64,000 nucleotides of DNA, taken from Salmonella enterica subsp. enterica serovar Typhimurium str. LT2 (GTDB lineage: Bacteria; Pseudomonadota; Gammaproteobacteria; Enterobacterales; Enterobacteriaceae). Below are positions 40,096-50,322 of this stretch, in pieces. The stretch spans positions 3,534,001 through 3,598,000 of the forward strand of contig NC_003197.2 in the NCBI RefSeq assembly GCF_000006945.2, read 5' to 3'. Under the pieces are notes generated by a model. The model did no database searches, had not been told where the DNA came from, and saw only the letters and a program-made list of their open reading frames with translations. A program made the translations under genes and the position numbers. How positions within the stretch are numbered: position 1 is the first letter of the stretch; each line of letters opens with the position of its first letter.

Positions 40096-40668
40096 TTACC
40101 CCTGTCGAAACAGTTCGCCCGTCAGAGCATCGCGAATTTCTGAAGGATTTAAACGCCCACCCGTTGCGCCTTCAACCACCGGAAAATCATCACCAAATTG
40201 CGCACGCACCTCTTCAACGGTACGGCATGGCGGTAATCCGCTCAGATTGGCGCTGGTGGAAACCAGCGGTTTGCCATACGCATTGCATAGCGCGACCACC
40301 AGCGGGTGGTTGGTAACACGAACGGCCAGGGAATCAAAACGTCCCGTGAGCCACCGCGGCGTTGTCGCGGGCGCAGGAAAAACAAACGTTACCGGCCCGG
40401 GCCAGCAATCAAATACCGCTTTACGCTGTGCGGCGGTAAGTATGCTGTCATCAATATAAGGTTTTAACTGCTCAAAGCTGGCGGCAATCAAAATGAGTCC
40501 CTTATCGACGGGCCGTTGTTTTAACGCCAGCAGGCGCGTAACGGCTGTTTCACTATCGGGATCGCAGCCGACGCCGAAAACGGCTTCTGTTGGATAAGCG
40601 ATGACATTTTCTTTATTCAGGAGATCTACCGCTGCGGCGATAGATCCTATTGGCAGGTTATTATTCAC
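40096..40668 (-). CDS. tsaC: Threonylcarbamoyl-AMP synthase TsaC
   Basis: 190 residues from a GTG at 40668 with GGTGGA eight bases upstream, the start equivalent to E. coli TsaC (YrdC). A GTG ten codons earlier overlaps yrdD and is disfavoured. The YrdC fold is recognised by AYPTEAVFGVGCDP, KQRPVDKGLI and the SAN motif in LVSTSANLSG. It makes L-threonylcarbamoyladenylate from Thr, bicarbonate and ATP for t6A37 in tRNAs reading ANN codons. Confidence 0.96.
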   Translation of the reverse strand: MNNNLPIGSIAAAVDLLNKENVIAYPTEAVFGVGCDPDSETAVTRLLALKQRPVDKGLILIAASFEQLKPYIDDSILTAAQRKAVFDCWPGPVTFVFPAPATTPRWLTGRFDSLAVRVTNHPLVVALCNAYGKPLVSTSANLSGLPPCRTVEEVRAQFGDDFPVVEGATGGRLNPSEIRDALTGELFRQG

Positions 40669-40672
40669 TTGT

Positions 40673-41215
40673 TTATTCCACCGGAACCGGCTTTCCACAT
40701 TGTTTACTGGCGCAAAAGCGCTTCACGCCCTGCGCGGTTTTCTTTTCGATGAGTAGCGGATAATGGCACTCGGGGCATTCCCCTGCAACCGGTGTGAAGT
40801 TAATGACAAACTGACATTCCGGGTAGCGATCGCAGGAATGAAAGATTTTACCGTAACGAGAACGGCGCTGGACCAAATGTCCTTGCTGGCAGGCTGGACA
40901 GGCAATCGCCGTTTCATCCGGTTTATCAATAACCACTGTATGTTCACATTGCGGATACTGACTGCATCCGATGAACATGCCAAAGCGCCCCTGACGCAAC
41001 ACCAGCACGGCGCCACACTCAGGGCACAGTTGCCCCTCCAGAATTTTAACGATATGTCCGTCCGCCTGACTTTTCAGCGGACGAACGTAATCGCATTCCG
41101 GATAGCGAGAACAGCCGAGAAACGGACCATGTTTCCCGGAACGAATTACCAGTTCGGCCCCGCACTGCGGGCAGGGCTCATTTTTACGCACCGAAAACAG
41201 TGCTGATTTAGCCAT
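40673..41215 (-). CDS. yrdD: YrdD, topoisomerase-type zinc-ribbon protein
   Basis: 180 residues from the ATG at 41215. Three to four C4 zinc ribbons of the topoisomerase I C-terminal type are visible (CPQCGAELVIR...CSRYPEC, CPECGAVLVL...CSQYPQC, CPACQQGH...CDRYPEC, CPECHYPL...CASKQC). There is no catalytic domain, so it is probably a nucleic-acid binder. Operon partner of tsaC, four bases upstream of it. Confidence 0.94.
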   Translation of the reverse strand: MAKSALFSVRKNEPCPQCGAELVIRSGKHGPFLGCSRYPECDYVRPLKSQADGHIVKILEGQLCPECGAVLVLRQGRFGMFIGCSQYPQCEHTVVIDKPDETAIACPACQQGHLVQRRSRYGKIFHSCDRYPECQFVINFTPVAGECPECHYPLLIEKKTAQGVKRFCASKQCGKPVPVE

Positions 41216-41241
41216 ATTCACTCATGCAGCATTAACACCTA

Positions 41242-41715
41242 TCAATGCAGCATACCTTCATTTACCTCAAAGAGTAATTCTTCCATTTGCTGATAGGCGT
41301 TTTCACAGCCCGGAATGTTGAATAACACCATCAAAATAACCCATTTCAAGTCTTCCAGGTCAAACTCTGCGGTATCCAGCGCCAGCACACGCTCAATCAC
41401 CATTTCTCGTGTTTCGAGGTTTAGCACCTGAATCTGCTCAAGGAATAACAGGAACCCCCGGCAACTGGCATCAAGCCTTTCACACTCTTCAACCGTATAA
41501 ATGCGCATTGAAAGAGGGTCGGAAGCAAGTTGCATGGGTTCCGCGAGGCCATCCTGATAGTCAGCGAGTTTTTCCAGCCACAGCAGCGCATTGTAGATGT
41601 CTTCGCGATCAAACCCAGCGTCGGTGAGATCACGCTCCAGTCTGTCCTGATCCACGCGCAGCTCGGCTTCGTTATGGATGTATGTTTCAAACAAATACAT
41701 TAGTACGTCGAACAT
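41242..41715 (-). CDS. smg: Smg, DUF494 protein
   Basis: 157 residues, as in E. coli. Acidic, helical, without membrane segments or recognised catalytic motif ([19 protein letters not shown]...). It overlaps dprA by 29 bases and precedes yrdD by 26. Function is unknown. Confidence 0.94.
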
Positions 41716-42811
41716 GGCTTGCCCTCCTTAATCGGACATAGCCGCCGGGTACAGCTGCGATCCATCCTGCTAACTCCAGTTCGAGTAGCTGAGCCACTAC
41801 CGCTGGCACAGGTTGGCCGGCACGTTCAGCGACGACGTCAACAGGTGTTACCTCATCTCCTACGTTAGCCAGGAGCTCAGGAAATGGCAATGCCGCCTCA
41901 TCCTGATTTAGTGAATAAAGTGAATTTTCCGCCGTAGTTGGCAACCAGTGTAAGCCGTATTGCAAATTTTCCAGAATATCCTCCGGCGTCGTCACAAGCG
42001 TGGCCCCTTGTTTAATTAACCAGTGCGTGCCTTCGCTTCCCGGACTACCGATAGGACCTGGTAATGCAAAAACGTCCCGCCCCTGTTCAAGCGCGCAGCG
42101 CGCCGTCACCAACGAACCGCTGCGCAACGCCGCCTCGATTACCAGCACGCCTTTGCTCAGTCCGCTGATGATACGGTTTCTGCGAGGAAAATGTTGCGGT
42201 AGCGGAGGCGTTGAAAGCGGAAATTCTGAGACCACTGCGCCGCCGGTGGCAATCAAGTTTTCAGCCAGCATGGCATGTCGGCGAGGATAAATCTTTGCCA
42301 AGCCATTCCCTAACACCGCTACACTTTTTCCCCCCATACTCACCGCGGCGTTGTGTGCTACGCCATCAATTCCCCGGGCAAGGCCGCTGGTGATCGTCAA
42401 ACCGCTTTTCGCAAGGCTTTCGCAAAGCAGACGTCCCCAGCGTTCTCCATACCAGGAGTGGCTCCGGCTCCCTACGACGGCAAGTTGGCAGGTATGCAGA
42501 CAGGCAGGATCGCCGTCAATAAAAATAGCGCCGGGATAATCGTCAATAGCACGCAGTTGGGGAGGATAAATCTCACTATCCGCACACAGAAAATGGTGCT
42601 GCGGTAGTTCAAGCCAGCGTAATGTCTCATCAAGCACACCTGCTGGAAGCTGTAAAAAACGTTCAGCTTGCCGCGCGGTAAGACCAGCCTCCTGAAGGTG
42701 CGTGCGATTTATCTGAGGCTGGCGAATAAGCGAGTTCGCCATGTTCAACATCGCCTCGCCATAAAGGTCGCCGACGTACATTAAACGTAACCAAATTTCG
42801 GTACGGGCCAT
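41687..42811 (-). CDS. dprA: DNA-processing protein DprA (Smf)
   Basis: 374 residues from the ATG at 42811, which has GGGAGGG just upstream. The longer frame to 42874 lacks homology support. The Rossmann-like DprA domain shows [12 protein letters not shown], the glycine motif [13 protein letters not shown] and [20 protein letters not shown], with a winged-helix C-terminal domain (about 310-374). It loads RecA on single-stranded DNA in transformable bacteria. Salmonella is not known to be naturally competent, so its role here is less clear. Confidence 0.96.
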
Positions 42812-42867
42812 CCTTTCCCTCCCCTGCCACAAGCAGTCTGAACAATCTTTGCGATTGGTCACTGATG

Positions 42868-42942
42868 CTGTCAATCAGGTGGGGATTTGTCTAGAATAGA
42901 GGTAATAATCTTTTCAACTCCTGAACACAACTCTGGATAATT
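42868..42942 (+). promoter_or_regulatory. Candidate def-fmt promoter
   Basis: CTGTCA (42868-42873), an 18-base spacer and TAGAAT (42892-42897) lie 45 bases before def in the 131-base gap to dprA. dprA reads the other way and has its own start in this gap. Confidence 0.45.
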
Positions 42943-43452
42943 ATGTCAGTTTTGCAAGTGTTACATATTCCGGACGAGCGCCTTCGCAAAGTCGCAAAGC
43001 CGGTTGAAGAAGTGAATGCAGAAATTCAGCGTATCGTCGATGATATGTTCGAAACGATGTACGCGGAAGAAGGTATCGGTCTGGCCGCAACGCAGGTCGA
43101 TATCCACCAGCGGATCATCGTGATTGACGTTTCGGAAAACCGCGACGAGCGCCTGGTACTCATTAACCCGGAATTGCTGGAGAAAAGTGGCGAAACGGGT
43201 ATAGAAGAAGGCTGTCTGTCGATTCCGGAACAGCGCGCTTTAGTGCCGCGCGCCGAGAAAGTGAAAATCCGCGCGCTGGATCGCGACGGCAACCCGTTTG
43301 AGCTTGAAGCGGATGGTTTGCTGGCAATTTGCATTCAGCATGAGATGGATCATCTGGTCGGTAAACTGTTTATCGATTATTTGTCGCCGCTGAAGCAACA
43401 ACGTATTCGTCAGAAAGTAGAAAAACTCGACCGCCTGAACGCCCGGGCTTAA
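42943..43452 (+). CDS. def: Peptide deformylase
   Basis: 169 residues. All three deformylase motifs are present: [18 protein letters not shown] and the metal site HEMDHL, so the Fe(II) ligands (one Cys, two His) are intact. It removes formyl from nascent N-terminal methionine. It is 15 bases upstream of fmt, which installs the formyl group. Confidence 0.99.
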
Positions 43453-43467
43453 AGGACAAGAACCAAC

Positions 43468-44415
43468 GTGTCAGATTCACTACGTATTATTTTTGCGGGT
43501 ACACCTGACTTTGCAGCGCGTCATCTCGACGCGCTGTTAACTTCTGGACATAACGTTGTCGGCGTATTTACCCAACCCGATCGTCCAGCAGGTCGCGGCA
43601 AAAAGTTGATGCCCAGCCCGGTAAAAGTGCTGGCGGAAGAAAAAGGCCTGCCCGTTTTCCAGCCCGTGTCGCTTCGTCCTCAGGAAAACCAGCATCTGGT
43701 GGCTGACTTACATGCCGACGTCATGGTTGTCGTAGCATATGGTCTGATTCTCCCAAAGGCAGTGCTGGATATGCCCCGTCTCGGATGTATCAACGTTCAC
43801 GGTTCGCTGCTTCCACGCTGGCGCGGCGCGGCGCCTATTCAGCGCTCACTCTGGGCAGGCGATGCGGAAACCGGCGTCACAATTATGCAGATGGATGTAG
43901 GGCTGGATACCGGCGACATGCTGTATAAACTTGCGTGCCCGATTACCGCAGAAGATACCAGTGGCTCACTGTATAATAAGTTGGCTGAACTTGGCCCGCA
44001 GGGGTTAATTACCACACTAAAACAACTGGCGGACGGCACAGCGACGCCTGAAGCGCAGAATGAAGCGCTGGTCACTCATGCGGAAAAGCTCAGTAAAGAA
44101 GAAGCGCGTATCGACTGGTCTCTCTCCGCAGCACAGCTGGAGCGTTGCATTCGCGCCTTTAATCCGTGGCCAATGAGCTGGCTGGAAATCGACGGCCAGC
44201 CGGTAAAAGTCTGGCAGGCGTCCGTCATTGAGGACGCCACGCAGTCGCTGCCGGGAACCATTCTGGCCGCGACGAAACAGGGCATTCAGGTTGCAACAGG
44301 CAAGGGGATATTAAATTTGCTTTCGCTTCAGCCTGCCGGCAAAAAAGCGATGAGCGCCCAGGATCTGTTAAATTCACGCCGGGAATGGTTTATTCCTGGT
44401 AACCGTCTTGCCTGA
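43468..44415 (+). CDS. fmt: Methionyl-tRNA formyltransferase
   Basis: 315 residues from a GTG start at 43468, with AAAGGAC upstream. The N-terminal Rossmann formyltransferase domain carries the catalytic signature [18 protein letters not shown] and the loop RPAGRGKKL. The C-terminal OB-like domain follows from about 205. It formylates initiator Met-tRNA using 10-formyl-THF. Confidence 0.98.
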
Positions 44416-44432
44416 CGGTCACGTCTTTATAA

Positions 44433-44460
44433 GCCCGGTGTTACCGGGCATTTTTATTTT
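44433..44460 (+). terminator. Terminator-like hairpin between fmt and rsmB
   Basis: The stem GCCCGGT / ACCGGGC with a GTT loop is followed by TTTTTATTTT, right before rsmB. It may reduce read-through or be suppressed by coupling. Confidence 0.75.
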
Positions 44461-44466
44461 ATACAT

Positions 44467-45756
44467 ATGAAAAAACAAAACAATTTACGTAGTCTGGCAG
44501 CACAGGCCGTTGAACAGGTCGTCGAGCAGGGACAATCATTAAGTAATGTGCTCCCGCCGCTGCAACAAAAAGTCGCCGATAAAGACAAAGCGCTACTTCA
44601 GGAGCTGTGCTTTGGCGTACTGCGCACCCTTTCACAGCTGGAATGGCTGATCAATAAGCTGATGTCTCGTCCAATGACCGGCAAGCAGCGTACAGTGCAT
44701 TACTTAATTATGGTCGGCTTTTATCAGTTGCTGTACACCCGCGTTCCTCCCCATGCGGCGCTGGCTGAAACCGTTGAAGGCGCGGTCTCCATCAAACGTC
44801 CGCAGTTGAAAGGGTTAATTAACGGCGTCCTGCGCCAGTTCCAGCGCCAGCAGGAAACGTTGCTTAATGAGTTTGCGACCAGCGATGCGCGCTTTTTACA
44901 TCCAGGTTGGCTGGTAAAGCGTTTGCAAAATGCTTACCCCACACAGTGGCAACACATTATTGAAGCGAATAACCAGCGTCCACCGATGTGGCTACGTGTA
45001 AATCGTACACACCACACCCGCGACGGTTGGCTTGGCTTACTTGAAGACGCAGGCATGAAGGGATATCCCCATCCCGATTATCCCGACGCTGTACGTCTGG
45101 AAACGCCAGCTCCGGTACATGCTTTACCCGGTTTTGCTGAGGGTTGGGTAACTGTCCAGGATGCCTCTGCGCAGGGATGTGCGGTTTTTCTCGCTCCTCA
45201 GAACGGTGAGCACATTTTAGACTTGTGCGCCGCGCCCGGCGGTAAAACCACGCATATTCTCGAAGTGGCCCCCGAAGCAGACGTGTTGGCAGTTGATATT
45301 GATGAACAACGACTCTCCCGCGTTTACGACAACCTAAAGCGTCTTGGGATGAAAGCGACAGTTAAACAAGGGGATGGACGTTATCCCTCCCAATGGTGCG
45401 GCGAGCAGCAGTTTGACCGTATTCTGCTGGATGCGCCCTGCTCCGCAACCGGCGTCATTCGCCGTCATCCAGATATCAAATGGCTGCGTCGCGATCGCGA
45501 TATCGCGGAACTGGCGCAATTACAGGCGGAAATTCTTGATGCCGTCTGGCCGCGCCTGAAGCCCGGCGGGACGCTGGTTTACGCCACCTGTTCCGTACTG
45601 CCGGAAGAAAACCGCGATCAGATCAAAACCTTTTTACAACGCACTCCCGATGCCGCGCTCAGCGAAACGGGAACACCTGATCAGCCAGGACAACAGAATC
45701 TGCCGGGCGGCGAAGAAGGTGATGGGTTCTTTTACGCTAAGCTAATCAAGAAGTGA
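44467..45756 (+). CDS. rsmB: 16S rRNA m5C967 methyltransferase
   Basis: 429 residues. The N-terminal NusB-like RNA-binding domain (about 1-140) is followed by the SAM domain: motif [15 protein letters not shown], motif [11 protein letters not shown] and the catalytic cysteine in [11 protein letters not shown] near residue 389. Known also as Sun or RrmB. It lies 21 bases before trkA in the same direction. Confidence 0.98.
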
Positions 45757-45777
45757 TGAGATAACGGGCCACGACTG

Positions 45778-47154
45778 ATGAAAATTATCATACTGGGCGC
45801 AGGGCAAGTTGGCGGAACACTGGCGGAAAACCTGGTCGGCGAAAACAACGACATCACGGTGGTTGATACCAACGGCGAACGGTTACGCAGTTTGCAAGAT
45901 AAGTTCGATCTACGCGTAGTTCAGGGGCATGGTTCGCATCCCCGCGTGTTGCGCGAAGCGGGCGCTGACGATGCGGATATGCTGGTCGCTGTCACCAGTT
46001 CAGATGAAACTAATATGGTTGCCTGCCAGGTAGCCTATTCACTCTTCAACACTCCAAACCGTATCGCCCGCATTCGCTCCCCGGACTATGTTCGCGATGC
46101 GGATAAACTCTTTCATTCTGAAGCGGTTCCGATTGATCATCTGATCGCGCCGGAGCAGTTGGTTATCGATAATATTTATCGCCTGATCGAGTATCCGGGA
46201 GCATTACAGGTTGTAAACTTTGCCGAAGGGAAAGTCAGTCTGGCAGTAGTTAAAGCCTACTATGGCGGTCCACTAATAGGTAACGCGCTCTCGACAATGC
46301 GAGAGCATATGCCGCATATCGATACCCGCGTTGCCGCAATTTTCCGCCATGACAGACCAATCCGTCCTCAGGGCTCGACTATCGTGGAAGCAGGGGATGA
46401 AGTCTTCTTTATTGCGGCTTCACAGCATATCCGTGCAGTAATGAGCGAATTACAGCGTCTGGAAAAACCCTACAAGCGCATCATGCTGGTGGGCGGCGGC
46501 AATATCGGCGCCGGGCTGGCAAGGCGTCTGGAAAAAGACTATAGCGTTAAATTGATCGAACGCGATCAACAACGCGCCGCAGAATTGGCTGAGAAACTGC
46601 AAAACACGATCGTCTTTTTTGGCGACGCTTCCGATCAGGAATTGCTGGCGGAGGAGCATATTGATCAGGTCGATCTCTTTATCGCGGTCACTAACGATGA
46701 TGAAGCCAATATCATGTCCGCGATGTTGGCTAAGCGGATGGGCGCCAAGAAAGTGATGGTGTTGATCCAACGTCGCGCTTATGTCGATCTTGTGCAGGGT
46801 AGCGTTATAGATATTGCGATTTCTCCGCAGCAGGCCACCATCTCTGCATTACTGAGCCATGTGCGTAAAGCGGATATCGTCGGCGTTTCCTCACTACGTC
46901 GCGGGGTTGCCGAAGCCATCGAAGCCGTCGCGCACGGCGATGAAAGCACTTCCCGCGTGGTTGGCCGCGTCATTGACGAAATTAAACTGCCGCCAGGCAC
47001 CATTATTGGCGCGGTGGTTCGCGGTAATGATGTCATGATCGCTAATGACAATTTGCGCATTGAACAAGGCGATCACGTCATTATGTTTTTGACCGATAAA
47101 AAGTTTATTACCGACGTCGAACGTCTGTTCCAGCCAAGTCCTTTCTTCCTCTAA
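45778..47154 (+). CDS. trkA: TrkA, NAD-binding subunit of Trk potassium uptake
   Basis: 458 residues. Duplicated RCK architecture: Rossmann motifs [15 protein letters not shown] at the N-terminus and [15 protein letters not shown] at about 235, each followed by a TrkA-C domain. A peripheral membrane protein that gates TrkG/TrkH. Its position after rsmB is conserved in enteric bacteria. Confidence 0.99.
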
Positions 47155-47157
47155 TTT

Positions 47158-47186
47158 AAGGGGCGCTCATTCAGCGCCCTTTTTAA
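47158..47186 (+). terminator. Rho-independent terminator after trkA
   Basis: The stem GGGCGCT / AGCGCCC with the loop CATTC is followed by TTTTT, four bases after the trkA stop. Confidence 0.88.
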
Positions 47187-47295
47187 TTCCCTTTATTTAT
47201 CAAGGTTTAATTTATTTCGCTAAACAGAAGCCGTAAATGGAAAATGCCTTAGCATTTGTTAAACTTATAACGTCAGCTGCATAGGGAGAATAAAA

Positions 47296-47709
47296 ATGAG
47301 TTTTATTAAAGAATTTCGCGAATTCGCGATGCGCGGGAATGTTGTGGATTTGGCAGTGGGTGTCATTATTGGCGCGGCATTCGGTAAGATTGTTTCTTCA
47401 CTGGTTGCCGATATCATTATGCCGCCGTTGGGATTGTTAATCGGCGGGATCGACTTTAAACAATTTGCTTTTACGTTACGCGAAGCGCAGGGAGATATTC
47501 CGGCGGTCGTCATGCATTACGGCGTGTTTATCCAGAACGTATTTGATTTTGTGATTGTGGCCTTTGCTATCTTTGTTGCCATTAAGCTTATCAACAGACT
47601 CAACCGTAAAAAAGCAGAAGAGCCGGCAGCTCCGCCAGCGCCTTCTAAAGAGGAAGTGTTATTGGGCGAAATCCGCGATCTGCTGAAAGAACAAAATAAC
47701 CGTTCTTAA
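47296..47709 (+). CDS. mscL: Large-conductance mechanosensitive channel
   Basis: 137 residues, one more than E. coli. An N-terminal amphipathic helix ([15 protein letters not shown]) precedes TM1 ([18 protein letters not shown]), a periplasmic loop and TM2, then a charged C-terminal bundle ([16 protein letters not shown]). It opens at high membrane tension during osmotic downshock. GGGAG precedes the ATG. Its 3' end overlaps arfA on the other strand by 65 bases. Confidence 0.98.
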
Positions 47710-47914
47710 TAAGCAGAAGGCCAGTGGTAAAAAAGTGATTCACTTTCTTGCCACTGGCCTCCCAGTTCCCTCGATTACCGTGTTTACCTTTACGCAGATA
47801 ACTTCCTTTGCCTTTCTTATTTTTTTCAACGCGTTGCCTGAAAAGGGGATCGTGCAGTAATGCCTCGATGGCATTGTCCTTTATCTGCCCTTTCTTATGT
47901 TGATAACGACTCAT
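47645..47914 (-). CDS. arfA: Alternative ribosome-rescue factor ArfA
   Basis: 89 codons as read, although the working protein is shorter. The conserved N-terminus ([20 protein letters not shown]) and the basic patch [20 protein letters not shown] are those of ArfA (YhdL), which recruits RF2 to ribosomes stalled on non-stop mRNA. A strong hairpin covers about codons 52-66. In E. coli RNase III cuts there, making a non-stop arfA mRNA that is degraded unless trans-translation fails. It overlaps mscL tail-to-tail. Confidence 0.93.
47718..47760. terminator. Shared hairpin: mscL terminator and arfA RNase III site
   Basis: A perfect outer repeat, AGGCCAGTGG (47718-47727) / CCACTGGCCT (47751-47760), encloses an inner AAAGTG / CACTTT. 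On the plus strand it follows the mscL stop by eight bases. On the minus strand it lies inside the arfA frame. A clear T-run is absent on the plus strand. Confidence 0.8.
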
Positions 47915-47971
47915 AATGTCTCCCGATTGTATAAATTAACGGCGCGAGTGTAGCCCCGCCGGTTCAATAAA

Positions 47972-48397
47972 TCAACATCCCGATTTCGCTCCACTGGCCC
48001 CCTGTTCCAGGGCTTCCAGAATGGAACAATAGACGCTACTGTGGGCCGTTCCGCAACAAGCATCATTAAGCCTTTGTAACGAACGCTGCATCGTTTGCAG
48101 TTCCGCAATCCTGGCTTCAACCTCCTGCAATCGCTCTTGCACAATACTTTTTGACTCCTGACAGGTATGGTGCTCAGGATCAATTCGGATCGATAAAAGC
48201 TCGCGGATCGAGTCGAGCGTGAAACCCAACTGCCGCGCATAACGAATAAACTTGAGACGCTGCAGATCGTTTTCGGTATACAGACGAAACCCGCCTTCAG
48301 TACGTACCTCATGATCCATCATCTGTTGCTTTTCATAGTAGCGAATGGTATCAGGCGTTACGTCTGCCAGCTTTGCCAGCTCACCAATGCGATACAT
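47972..48397 (-). CDS. zntR: ZntR, zinc-responsive MerR-type activator of zntA
   Basis: 141 residues from the ATG at 48397, matching E. coli. Earlier in-frame starts lie inside yhdN. The winged HTH (MYRIGELAKLADVTPDTIRYYEK) is followed by the dimer coiled-coil and the metal site, with Cys79 in HHTCQES and Cys114, Cys115, His119 and Cys124 in CCGTAHSSVYC. It activates the zinc exporter gene zntA, which is elsewhere on the chromosome. Confidence 0.97.
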   Translation of the reverse strand: MYRIGELAKLADVTPDTIRYYEKQQMMDHEVRTEGGFRLYTENDLQRLKFIRYARQLGFTLDSIRELLSIRIDPEHHTCQESKSIVQERLQEVEARIAELQTMQRSLQRLNDACCGTAHSSVYCSILEALEQGASGAKSGC

Positions 48398-48407
48398 ACA
48401 AGCTCCG

Positions 48408-48776
48408 TTAATTATCGTTGATTTTATGCAGCAGTTTTTCTGCATACTCACCGTGTAAAAAGTCGGTACTCAACCCAGCCTGCCGAAGTTTTAGTTCAAG
48501 CAGCGAGAGCTGGCGACTAACCTGATGGTATCGAGGGTCATCTTCCCGGATACTGTTGAGGATATCAAGTAACTGAATAGCATCTCTGCGCTGCTCCAGT
48601 TCAGGGGGAAGACAGCCCGCATTCTTGAGTAAGCGATAACCCGCACGAAGTTCCGCCGGCACATGAGAATCATCATCCAGAATAAGCGGCTCGCCACGGC
48701 CAGGCAAATTATCAAACTCGCCTTTACGCTGTGCCTCGATAATATGACGCTCTGCCCACTGGTCAAGTAACCACAT
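48408..48776 (-). CDS. yhdN: YhdN, DUF1992 (DnaJC28-like) protein
   Basis: 122 residues. The conserved DUF1992 opening (LLDQWAERHIIEAQRKGEFDNLPGRGEPL) is clear; eukaryotic DNAJC28 has the same domain. No J-domain or membrane helix. It lies 10 bases upstream of zntR and likely shares its mRNA. Function is unknown. Confidence 0.93.
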   Translation of the reverse strand: MWLLDQWAERHIIEAQRKGEFDNLPGRGEPLILDDDSHVPAELRAGYRLLKNAGCLPPELEQRRDAIQLLDILNSIREDDPRYHQVSRQLSLLELKLRQAGLSTDFLHGEYAEKLLHKINDN

Positions 48777-48842
48777 ACGTCGCTCCAGGGATTGAACGAA
48801 AAGAATACAATTATTGTAGATATGTGGGGTTCAGGAGGGTAT

Positions 48843-48870
48843 AAAAAAACCCGCCGAAGCGGGTTTTTTT
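48843..48870 (-). terminator. Terminator of the alpha operon
   Basis: The stem AACCCGC / GCGGGTT with a TTCG-type loop lies 14 bases after the rplQ stop. It has A- and T-runs on the two sides and could work in both directions. Confidence 0.88.
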
Positions 48871-48883
48871 ACGTTACTACAGA

Positions 48884-49267
48884 TTACTCTGCAGCAGCTT
48901 CTGTTTTCTCTGAACGATCAACCAGCTCGATGTATGCCATCGGCGCGTTGTCGCCTGCACGGAAGCCACACTTCAGAATGCGAGTGTAACCACCGGCGCG
49001 GCTCGCGAAACGCGGGCCCAGCTCGTTAAACAGTTTTGCCACGATCTCGTTATCACGAGTACGGGCGAATGCCAGACGACGATTAGCAACGCTATCAGTC
49101 TTGGCAAGAGTAATCAGCGGCTCAACTACGCGACGCAGCTCTTTCGCTTTAGGCAGGGTCGTCTTGATGATTTCATGACGAACCAGTGAACCTGCCATGT
49201 TGCGGAACATAGCCTGGCGATGGCTGCTGTTGCGGTTCAGTTGACGACCACTCTTACGATGGCGCAT
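48884..49267 (-). CDS. rplQ: 50S ribosomal protein L17
   Basis: 127 residues, E. coli length, starting [17 protein letters not shown] with the family's basic N-terminus. It sits near the peptide exit tunnel. Last gene of the alpha operon, 40 bases after rpoA. Confidence 0.98.
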
Positions 49268-49307
49268 GACCTTATCCTTCTCAGTAAAACCTTAACCTGT
49301 GATCCGG

Positions 49308-50297
49308 TTACTCGTCAGCGATGCTTGCCGGTGGCCAGTTTTCCAGGCGCATACCCAGAGACAGTCCACGGGAAGCCAGCACGTCTTTAATCTCGGTAAG
49401 AGATTTTTTACCCAAGTTAGGCGTCTTAAGAAGCTCAACCTCGGTACGCTGTACCAGATCACCGATATAGTGGATAGCTTCTGCCTTGAGGCAGTTAGCA
49501 GAGCGGACAGTCAATTCCAGATCGTCAACAGGGCGCAGCAGGATCGGATCGAATTCTGGTTTCTCTTCTTTCACTTCCGGTTGACGTACATCACGTAAAT
49601 CAACGAAAGCTTCCAGTTGTTCAGCCAGGATGGTTGCCGCACGACGAATCGCCTCTTCAGGATCGATTGTGCCGTTGGTTTCCATTTCGATGACCAGCTT
49701 GTCCAGGTCGGTACGCTGTTCTACACGCGCTGCTTCAACATTGTAGGCAATACGCTCTACAGGGCTGTAGCAGGCGTCGACCAGCAGACGGCCGATTGGG
49801 CGCTCATCTTCTTCCGAATGAATTCGGGTAGAAGCCGGCACATAACCACGACCGCGCTGAACTTTGATACGCATACTAATAGACGCGTTTTCATCGGTCA
49901 GGTGGCAGATCACGTGCTGCGGCTTGACGATTTCGACATCCCCATCATGGGTGATATCGGCTGCAGTCACAGGGCCAATGCCAGATTTATTCAAGGTAAG
50001 AATAACTTCATCTTTACCCTGAACTCTCACCGCCAGCCCTTTCAGGTTGAGCAGGATTTCCAGGATGTCTTCCTGAACGCCTTCTTTGGTGCTGTACTCA
50101 TGTAGTACACCATCAATCTCAACCTCGGTCACCGCGCAACCCGGCATCGATGAGAGCAGAATACGGCGCAGTGCGTTACCCAGAGTATGGCCGAAGCCAC
50201 GCTCTAAAGGCTCAAGGGTCACCTTGGCGTGCGTCGAACTCACTTGCTCGATATCTACCAGGCGCGGTTTTAGAAACTCTGTCACAGAACCCTGCAT
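49308..50297 (-). CDS. rpoA: RNA polymerase alpha subunit
   Basis: 329 residues. The N-terminal dimerisation and assembly domain (about 8-235), a flexible linker ([11 protein letters not shown]) and the C-terminal domain are present. R265 occurs in [13 protein letters not shown] and binds UP elements such as that of the rrn P1 in this window. Lies between rpsD and rplQ in the alpha operon. Confidence 0.99.
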
Positions 50298-50322
50298 TGT
50301 GTCCTCTCTTTGGTACTAAGCT

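Noticed and set aside
41687..42811. dprA as evidence for a competence island
   Set aside because: It sits in its usual conserved operon with smg, yrdD, tsaC and aroE, with no other competence gene near.
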